Positions 1-5,000 of a DNA stretch of 5,000 bases are shown here, piece after piece. This DNA comes from Methanomicrobiales archaeon. Its GTDB lineage: Archaea > Halobacteriota > Methanomicrobia > Methanomicrobiales > Methanoculleaceae. Each line of letters opens with the position of its first letter. The stretch's first letter is position 1. The notes under the pieces are model-generated. The model was given only the letters and a program-made list of their open reading frames with translations. It did not search any database and was not told where the DNA came from. A program made the translations under genes and the position numbers. The stretch is taken from positions 1 to 5,000 of the forward strand of contig JAAZID010000103.1 of assembly GCA_012510295.1 (NCBI GenBank), written 5' to 3'.

Positions 1-76
1 GGATAGAGCAGCCTGCCACCATTATGCAGGCGGCGAGAGTCAGACAGAGCAGGTAGCGTACAGATCGGGCTTGCAT
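1..76 (-). CDS. Predicted lipoprotein, N-terminal fragment (runs off the window)
   Basis: Only the first 25 codons are present, from an ATG at 76-74 to the left edge. The peptide is a classic lipoprotein signal: a short basic n-region (Arg4, Arg7), a hydrophobic core from about Tyr8 to Met19, then a lipobox V-A-G-C at residues 20-23. Cys23 would be lipidated after cleavage, which would anchor the mature protein to the outer face of the cytoplasmic membrane. A second possible lipobox, L-A-A-C at 14-17, would leave a very short hydrophobic core and is less likely. The start is supported by an AGGAG seven bases upstream. The ATA-ATG pair at codons 18-19 matches the codon use of the neighbouring genes. 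The gene lies 30 bp after the helicase stop codon on the same strand, so co-transcription is plausible. The mature domain is outside the window, so no function can be given; a binding protein or a secreted hypothetical would both fit. Confidence 0.82.
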   Translation of the reverse strand, partial: MQARSVRYLLCLTLAACIMVAGCSI

Positions 77-83
77 TCTTTTT

Positions 84-88
84 CTCCT
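84..88 (-). promoter_or_regulatory. Shine-Dalgarno site of the lipoprotein gene
   Basis: The minus strand reads AGGAG here, followed by a seven-base A-rich spacer and the ATG at 76-74. This is near-ideal spacing and complementarity to the 16S rRNA 3' end. It fixes the start of the lipoprotein gene and contrasts with the helicase gene, which has no such site. Confidence 0.8.
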
Positions 89-99
89 GAGGTATCGGA

Positions 100-117
100 C
101 GCACTTCTATAAGTGCG
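100..117 (-). other. Perfect hairpin overlapping the helicase stop codon
   Basis: Bases 100-106 (CGCACTT) and 111-117 (AAGTGCG) form a perfect 7-bp stem around the 4-base loop 107-110. The TAG stop codon of the nuclease-helicase gene (109-107) falls inside the loop. On the minus strand the stem is not followed by a T-run: the next bases are GTCCGATACC, and then the lipoprotein Shine-Dalgarno site. It is therefore not a standard intrinsic terminator. It could be an RNA stability or processing element between two co-transcribed genes, or chance. Confidence 0.45.
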
Positions 118-3100
118 CTGAGGTCGGATGATCGGCCGCGACCTCCCGGGCCCGGAGCACGGTGAGCCGGACCCCTGCCGCCCCATCCATCCACCCGAGG
201 TCGAACATCCTCTCCTCACCGTGAGTCCGGCAGAACTCCTGGAGGTCGAGCATGTGCCGGAGCCCTGCCGCCGCCTTTTCGCTCTGCACAAGACCGAGCG
301 GCGGCTCCAGCAGCGGTCGGGGGAGGAAGACCATACATTTCGCCCGGCTCCGGGTCAGCGATACGTTCAGGCGGTTCCGGCTGTATATGAACTCCGCCTC
401 CCCGAGCGCCGTCTCCACATCGCTCACGCCGTAACTGACGATGACCGCCTCCGCCTCCTGCCCCTGCATCTTGTCGACCGTATCCACAAACGGCGGGGAC
501 CTCCAGTCCCGCTCACCGGCAAGAAGGGTTCGTATGGCGCCGATCTGGGCATGGTGCGGGCTGACGATGAAGAGGCCATGGAGCCAGAAGCGGTAGTCCC
601 CCTCCTCCGTCGCCGGGTAAGGCTCCCCTGAGCCGGGGGCTATGAGCCTCTCCCAGAGTTCCCGGGCAATTTCTGCGACAAGCGCCGCTTCCACCAGGTT
701 TTCGATCGTCGTCTGGACATTCTCGAGCACGCAGAGGACGAGCGGGTATGCCGGATCGAGGATCCACTCGATACACTCTTCCTCTGGCGATCCGCAGGAG
801 AGGGAGGGGAGAAGATCGATCCTCTGCCCCCCGGTATCATCGGTTGCGGGGAGATAACCCGGGCCGTAGAGTGTCTCTGCCGCGAACCGGGAGAGGGTGT
901 GGTTCATCCGCCAGTTCTCCCCGAGCTGGCGGGTATAGATGGGATGATCGGGGTCGTCGCGGTGCCGGAGGTAGGCGAATATGGAGTCATCAAGCCCCGG
1001 GAGGCCGTCCTCAGGCGCCGGATACTCGCCCTGGACGATCGGGGGGAGCTGGAGGTCATCCCCCGCGAGGATGAGCCGCCCCCCCTCGGCGAGGGCGGGG
1101 AGCACCATCGCAAGCTCGGCCGGCCTCATCTGCGATGCCTCATCGACGACCAGGAGATCGAGGGAGGGGAGGACTTTATCGAGCCTCGCAAAGCTATGCA
1201 CCGTTCCGCCGAGGAGGAGGGAGGGGTAGCCGATGATGGTATCGGCACGGTCGTGGGGCAGGGCTTCGAGGCATCGCTTGCCGCCGGGAGTCTTGAGGTC
1301 CCGCAGCTTGTATATCGGGAGGGCGGCCGTGAGACCGAAACCGTCGACCGAGTCCTGTACCTTGACGAGCAGGTTCTCGATGGCGGCGTGGGTGAACGCT
1401 GTAACACCCACCCTGATACGCTCCCCGTTCGCCCTCCTGGCCTTGATGAGGGAGAGGAGGGCTGCTGCAAGGAAGTGCGTCTTCCCGGTGCCCGGCGGCC
1501 CCCAGACAAGGGTCAGGCGGTTCGTCAGCACCTGGTGATGCGCCCGGGCCTGGCCGGGGGTGAACCCGCCGGTCTCGAGAGCGAGGTCTTCTGCCTCACG
1601 GACGACCTTCTCCGGCTCATCGATCGGGGTGGCGAACCCTCGGGGGTCCCGGAGGAGCCGGATGAACGCATTCCCGGGTTGCTCATCCAGGGTGAGGAGG
1701 CGGTCGATACGGCGCTGCGCGGTAAAATCGGTGAACCGGGGATGGAGCACCGCGGTATCTCCCTCGGCGAAGGGCGGGAGACCCCGACCGTAGGCCACCC
1801 CGAGGACAAGCCCCCTGACCTCTCCGGCGGTCCGGTCAACGATCGTGTCATAGACCCGCGCAAAACATACCCCGCTCTTCCCGGGGTTCGGGCTGTCCCG
1901 GTAGCGGAGGTCATCAAACGCCAGGTGAGCCTCTTCTCCGGCATCCCCATCAGGGACGAGGAGGTAGCTGAACGCCTTCGTCTGCTCGAAGAGCGCGAGG
2001 TCGAGCGGGGCGAGCACTTTCCAGAAGTTCCCCTCGACCTTCCTGACGGGGATACTGGTGCCGTCCCGGACCCTCTGCGCCCATGGCCGGCTCCGGCGTT
2101 CCTGCGCTTCCCGGACACCCATCGCCGACTCATACTCCGTGATGAAGAGGAGGCGCGATACCTCCGGCGTGGCGGTGCCCCAGTGCTGCGGGAACCAGAA
2201 TCTCTCCGGCCATCGCACGAGATCGCCTTTCACCCGCTCCCGGAGGCCGTCGAGGACGCTTCCCGTCGCAAGCAGCCTCCGCGCTATCTCCTGCCGGATC
2301 CAGCCTGTGATCTCCGGTCGCCCCCCGTCCCACGCCATGATTATGGCATCGCTCTTGAGGGCGCTACCCTGTTCGTGCCAGAAGAAGTCGTCCGGGTCGA
2401 GGCGATACGAGAACCGGGAAGAGGGTATCGCCGCCAGAACCTCGGGCAGGCGGAGGGTGAAGGGGATGGGAAGCGCGAGCTGTCGCCGTATCTCGCGGGA
2501 GAGGACGACGAGCGGGAACGCTACCCCCGCTACCGGGTGGCTTTTGCCCCGGATGATACCCGGATCCTGGTAGTAGAACCGGAGCTGCAAGGCATCCTCT
2601 GCGGTCACGGGATCCTCGAGCGCCTCATCGAGCAGTCGGGCGAAGAGATCCTCTTCGTAAGTCTCATAGACGTATGTCTGGAGAGATTTCTGGTCCGACC
2701 AGGCCCGGCCCCGGTTGTAGTCGTGGACGGCCGCAAGTTTGGCGGCGAGCGCCCCGATGAACTCGCGCCGGATCCGGGCTGAGTCATCGGGGGTCTCTGC
2801 GACGAAGATGGTTTCGCGCGAGGGAGTTCCGTAGACCGCTTCACCTTTGTAGCGGCGCATACCGAGCGCATATATCCGGTCGGATACGGGGTCTTTCTGG
2901 AGCGTGAGGATGACCGCGATATCCTCGTACACCGGGAGGGCAAGCGATCTCTCAGCGTTCTTGATGACCTCACCCGTCTGGAGCGCCCTGACGGTCGCCC
3001 GCAGGCGGTCGCCCTGACCGGCGAGCGATCCGCAGTTGTTCAGGTGATCGTCGCTCTCCGGGGATTCGAGGAACCTCGCAAGTTCGGGAAGGGTGTTGAT

Positions 3101-3940
3101 GGCGGACCCCGGGTTCGGGGAAACCCCCCTGAGGTAGCGCCGGCCTGCGGGCGAGAGGCCGGGGATCTGCGAGACCGAGGCGGTGGCCTCCGCCTCCGCC
3201 CGGCAGTGAGGGTAGAACTCACAGGACTCGCACCGCGATGTTATGTGCCACGGGATATCCCTGAGCGGGCAGGCGAGGATATCCCCGAGGCGGTGCCGGA
3301 AGAAGTCTTCAAGCACCCGTACATTCAGGTGCAGGTCGAAGGGTTCGGGCTCATCCGCCCCGTAGAGCCATATCCCGGCCCGGTTCATGTTGACCGGGCG
3401 GTCGATCTCGAGCAGGGCCAGGGCGTGGTCGAGGATCATAGCGTAGAGGGTTGCCTGGATGCGGTGGCTGACGCTGAGATCCTCGCTCGCCTTGATGTCG
3501 ATGACCGAGAGGGCCGCGTCCTCGTCGCACGTGATCAGGTCGGGGCGGCAGGGGGAGAACCGGTGCAGATCGGGGTCGAGGCCGTACCTGCGCAGGAAGT
3601 GAACCGATACCGGGATGGTCGCCTGATAGATCGCTTCTCCGGGGAGGAGGTCCGGGAGTATCGCAAAGGTCTCCTCGATGGAGAACGACCGGTCGGATAC
3701 AGGCCCGATCCCCTCCGGGATCCGCGCCAACCCTGCAAGTTTTGTGCGGATCACCTCCTCCTCCCACCTGATGCCGGCCTCCAGGAGGGCACGTGTCGTC
3801 GGGCTCTGGTCCATCACGGTCACCGGGATGCCGGACTGCTCGCGCTCCTGCTCCGGGGTCGCGTGGTAGCGGAGGTAGCGCTCGCAGTCGTGGTAGAAGA
3901 ACCGGCCGATGAGCGATGGACTGAGGTTGAAGCGGGGCAT
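107..3940 (-). CDS. Fused RecB/Cas4-like iron-sulfur nuclease and superfamily 1 DNA helicase
   Basis: This 1277-residue protein has two recognisable enzyme halves. The nuclease (about 1-260) has the PD-(D/E)XK set R132-P-D134, D148-I-K150 and Q162-x3-Y166, and cysteines at 19, 237, 240 and 246 (C...CxxCx5C). That is the iron-sulfur pattern of Cas4, AddB and Dna2. Residues about 330-520 look like a degenerate RNase H fold. The helicase (about 785-1210) has a Q-motif (Gln797), Walker A GPPGTGKT (814-821), motif Ia (847-858), Walker B DEASQ (933-937), motif III GDDLQLPP (960-967), Arg1011 in NWRMN, SPHHAQ (1127-1132), D-KMQGQE (1153-1162) and motif VI around Arg1197. All key helicase residues are present, so ATPase activity is expected. 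Length and order fit the bifunctional RecB nuclease/helicase family (TM0106-type nuclease) and resemble Dna2, which suggests cytoplasmic processing of DNA ends or flaps. A defence role is possible, but no neighbour supports it. The ATG at 3940 is the only good start: an in-frame TAA lies 14 sense codons upstream, and the next Met (residue 43) would remove Cys19. No Shine-Dalgarno is visible. Confidence 0.93.
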   Translation of the reverse strand: MPRFNLSPSLIGRFFYHDCERYLRYHATPEQEREQSGIPVTVMDQSPTTRALLEAGIRWEEEVIRTKLAGLARIPEGIGPVSDRSFSIEETFAILPDLLPGEAIYQATIPVSVHFLRRYGLDPDLHRFSPCRPDLITCDEDAALSVIDIKASEDLSVSHRIQATLYAMILDHALALLEIDRPVNMNRAGIWLYGADEPEPFDLHLNVRVLEDFFRHRLGDILACPLRDIPWHITSRCESCEFYPHCRAEAEATASVSQIPGLSPAGRRYLRGVSPNPGSAINTLPELARFLESPESDDHLNNCGSLAGQGDRLRATVRALQTGEVIKNAERSLALPVYEDIAVILTLQKDPVSDRIYALGMRRYKGEAVYGTPSRETIFVAETPDDSARIRREFIGALAAKLAAVHDYNRGRAWSDQKSLQTYVYETYEEDLFARLLDEALEDPVTAEDALQLRFYYQDPGIIRGKSHPVAGVAFPLVVLSREIRRQLALPIPFTLRLPEVLAAIPSSRFSYRLDPDDFFWHEQGSALKSDAIIMAWDGGRPEITGWIRQEIARRLLATGSVLDGLRERVKGDLVRWPERFWFPQHWGTATPEVSRLLFITEYESAMGVREAQERRSRPWAQRVRDGTSIPVRKVEGNFWKVLAPLDLALFEQTKAFSYLLVPDGDAGEEAHLAFDDLRYRDSPNPGKSGVCFARVYDTIVDRTAGEVRGLVLGVAYGRGLPPFAEGDTAVLHPRFTDFTAQRRIDRLLTLDEQPGNAFIRLLRDPRGFATPIDEPEKVVREAEDLALETGGFTPGQARAHHQVLTNRLTLVWGPPGTGKTHFLAAALLSLIKARRANGERIRVGVTAFTHAAIENLLVKVQDSVDGFGLTAALPIYKLRDLKTPGGKRCLEALPHDRADTIIGYPSLLLGGTVHSFARLDKVLPSLDLLVVDEASQMRPAELAMVLPALAEGGRLILAGDDLQLPPIVQGEYPAPEDGLPGLDDSIFAYLRHRDDPDHPIYTRQLGENWRMNHTLSRFAAETLYGPGYLPATDDTGGQRIDLLPSLSCGSPEEECIEWILDPAYPLVLCVLENVQTTIENLVEAALVAEIARELWERLIAPGSGEPYPATEEGDYRFWLHGLFIVSPHHAQIGAIRTLLAGERDWRSPPFVDTVDKMQGQEAEAVIVSYGVSDVETALGEAEFIYSRNRLNVSLTRSRAKCMVFLPRPLLEPPLGLVQSEKAAAGLRHMLDLQEFCRTHGEERMFDLGWMDGAAGVRLTVLRAREVAADHPTSAHL

Positions 3941-4018
3941 GGAACGTTGTGACGTATTGTTTGTGCGGTTGGAGGAAAAGAGTTGTTATTCGGGGTTTTT
4001 CGTGAGGCGCCGGCCACA
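3941..4018 (-). promoter_or_regulatory. 78-bp intergenic spacer, likely holds the nuclease-helicase promoter
   Basis: This spacer separates the stop codon of the NHL gene from the ATG of the nuclease-helicase. Its middle (about 3960-4000) is clearly more AT-rich than the flanking genes. On the minus strand it includes CGAAAAACCCCGAATAACAA and then a pyrimidine-rich CTCTTTTCCTCC. The first could be a weak BRE/TATA-like element and the second a T-rich archaeal termination tract for the NHL gene, but neither matches a strong consensus. The bases just before the ATG (CACAACGTTCC) contain no Shine-Dalgarno, which fits a leaderless or near-leaderless transcript starting here. The placement of a promoter is an inference. 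Confidence 0.35.
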
Positions 4019-5000
4019 TCACTGGATCGCAGCGTGCTGACGGATCACCAGATCCAGCACCACATGGCCGACCGGATCATAAACCCGGATGGCATGGTTG
4101 CCGGTATCGGCGATGTACCAGAACCCCCCGAGGTTGACCAGTCCGCCCGGTTCGTTCAGTCTCGCGTCCCCGGATACCCCGTTCCGGTAACCGCGCTCCC
4201 CACTCCCGACCTTGGTGAGGACCCATCCGGTGCCCGGGTCGAACTCTTTGATCTTGTGGTTACCGGTATCCGCTATGTAGACCAACCCCTTGTGGATGGT
4301 TATACCCGTCGGGTGATTGATACGTGCCATCCGCGCGATGGTGTCGAGGTCGCCGAAATCCTCCAGGGAGTGCCCGATACGGGTCTTGACCATGCCCCGC
4401 TTTATGCGGCGGATCGCCGAGGCCCCGCTGTCGGCGATGTAGAGCGCCTCCCCATCGGTGACGATGCCGGAAGGGCCGGCAAAGGCGGCTTTATGGAGCG
4501 GACCATCCACCAGCCCCACCAGGCCGGATCCGGCGTAGGGCTCCAGGGCATGGGTCGAGAGATCCATCCGCCATACCTGGTTCGCCCCGGCCATGGCGAT
4601 GTAGAGGTGGCCGCCCATCAGCGCGAGATCCCGCGGCCTGTTCAACGCCACGCTCTTCCCCGGCCCGCCCTCGCCGGGCGATTCGGCCTCAAACCCGGTC
4701 CCGGCGATCGTCTCGACCATCAGATCCGGCCAGGATATGCGCCGTATAGTGTGGTTCCCGGTATCGGCGACATAAAGGATCCGGGCCTCTTCATCGAATA
4801 TAAGCCCCTCCGGCAGGTAGAACGTGGCCTCCCGGGAGGGACCATCGGCGCTCCCCGGTGTCCCGGTGCCTATGACCTGCCGGATCTCTCCATCCCGACC
4901 GGTGACGATGATCCGGTTATGCCCGGTATCGCTTATGAAGAGGCGCATCCCCGCATGATCAGCCGCGATCCTGGTGGGGAAGTACAGGGCCGGCGAGGGA
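4019..5000 (-). CDS. NHL-repeat beta-propeller protein, NHLRC2-like, C-terminal part (5' end outside window)
   Basis: The frame is open from the right edge to the TGA at 4021-4019, giving 326 visible residues. They form six NHL blades of about 54-57 residues. Counting from the first whole codon, the blade signatures are SDTGHN (23-28), ADTGNH (78-83), AMAGAN (135-140), ADSGAS (189-194), ADTGNH (243-248) and ADTGNH (297-302). Each is followed by an I-R/K-type strand, and the preceding loops have P-x-G/D-(L/I) turns. Details such as the AMAGxxQxW blade 3, the FGDLD insert before blade 5 and the NEPGGL turn before blade 6 match what I know of the NHLRC2 family, where the propeller follows a thioredoxin-like domain. 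That domain, if present, lies beyond the window. The Met at 4948 is not the start: it sits inside blade 1, and codons before it (LYFPTRIAAD) form the first strand and turn of that blade. The propeller is probably a binding scaffold; its partner and its cell location are unknown. The protein ends directly after blade 6. Confidence 0.88.
   Translation of the reverse strand, partial: PSPALYFPTRIAADHAGMRLFISDTGHNRIIVTGRDGEIRQVIGTGTPGSADGPSREATFYLPEGLIFDEEARILYVADTGNHTIRRISWPDLMVETIAGTGFEAESPGEGGPGKSVALNRPRDLALMGGHLYIAMAGANQVWRMDLSTHALEPYAGSGLVGLVDGPLHKAAFAGPSGIVTDGEALYIADSGASAIRRIKRGMVKTRIGHSLEDFGDLDTIARMARINHPTGITIHKGLVYIADTGNHKIKEFDPGTGWVLTKVGSGERGYRNGVSGDARLNEPGGLVNLGGFWYIADTGNHAIRVYDPVGHVVLDLVIRQHAAIQ
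4094..4930 (-). repeat. DNA-level repeats encoding the NHL blade signature
   Basis: Four blades share the core CCGGTATC (plus strand), coding D-T-G in the same codons, at 4101-4108, 4263-4270, 4758-4765 and 4923-4930. The spacings are 162, 495 and 165 bases, all whole codons. The first three copies share a longer stretch of about 17 bases, (A/G)TGGTTNCCGGTATCSGC, with identical codon choice. Blades 3 and 4, which lie between copies two and three, lack the core because their residues differ. This is internal repetition of the propeller gene, not a mobile or regulatory repeat. Confidence 0.75.

Noticed and set aside
100..117. Hairpin as an intrinsic terminator
   Set aside because: No T-run follows the stem on the minus strand, and a well-formed gene start follows closely; kept only as a structural element.
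40..291. 83-codon minus-strand frame across the helicase-lipoprotein junction
   Set aside because: It is out of frame with both real genes, is Arg/Ser/Gly-rich, and has no start signal; the lipoprotein gene explains this end better.
899..2782. 627-codon open frame on the plus strand
   Set aside because: It lies wholly antisense to the nuclease-helicase, whose motifs prove its frame. The translation is low in complexity, rich in Gly, Glu, Arg and Pro, and has no recognisable motif; long antisense frames are common in GC-rich genes.
107..3940. Nuclease-helicase as part of a CRISPR-Cas system, because of its Cas4-like motifs
   Set aside because: There are no repeat-spacer arrays or other cas genes in the window, and Cas4 itself is a short stand-alone protein without a helicase.
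3044..3952. 302-codon open frame on the plus strand
   Set aside because: It is antisense to the nuclease domain, with the same Gly/Arg/Val/Glu-rich shadow composition and no domain.
3351..4022. 223-codon minus-strand frame crossing the intergenic spacer
   Set aside because: It overlaps the nuclease start in another frame, is very rich in Pro and Arg, and contains no motif.
4946..4948. ATG as the start of the NHL-repeat gene
   Set aside because: The frame stays open to the window edge, and the 17 upstream codons complete the first propeller blade, so this is an internal methionine.

Overview
The window carries three genes, all on the minus strand and read from right to left, packed tightly. 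The organism is probably a high-GC archaeon, most plausibly a Methanoculleus-like methanogen (Methanomicrobiales). The sequence is about 60% GC by eye. All three genes use ATA for isoleucine, and AGG is used for arginine, which is unusual for high-GC bacteria but common in such archaea. The proteins lack the strongly acidic composition of haloarchaea. The large middle gene has no visible Shine-Dalgarno sequence, as expected for a leaderless archaeal gene. The taxon is an inference, not a match.

Right end (4019-5000): the C-terminal 326 residues of a protein with a complete six-bladed NHL beta-propeller of the NHLRC2 type. The reading frame stays open to the window edge, so the N-terminus, where this family usually has a thioredoxin-like domain, lies outside. 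A 78-bp spacer (3941-4018) follows.

Centre (107-3940): one 1277-residue protein with a Cas4/Dna2/RecB-type PD-(D/E)XK nuclease at its N-terminus, including a four-cysteine iron-sulfur signature. A long middle region follows, which looks like an RNase H-fold domain that has lost its acidic residues. The C-terminus is a complete superfamily 1 (Upf1/Dna2-like) helicase. The order matches the fused RecB nuclease/helicase family and resembles eukaryotic Dna2, so DNA-end or flap processing in repair, or a role in defence, is the best guess.

Left end (1-76): the first 25 codons of a predicted lipoprotein with a strong Shine-Dalgarno sequence and a lipobox. It starts only 30 bp after the helicase stop codon, so it may share its transcript. 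A perfect 7-bp hairpin overlaps the helicase stop codon in that gap.

The three genes do not form a recognisable pathway. I see no RNA genes, mobile elements, CRISPR arrays or attachment sites. No clearly undescribed system is visible. The most interesting items are the nuclease-helicase with its apparently dead middle domain, the archaeal-looking NHLRC2-like propeller, and the hairpin and Shine-Dalgarno arrangement at the helicase-lipoprotein junction.
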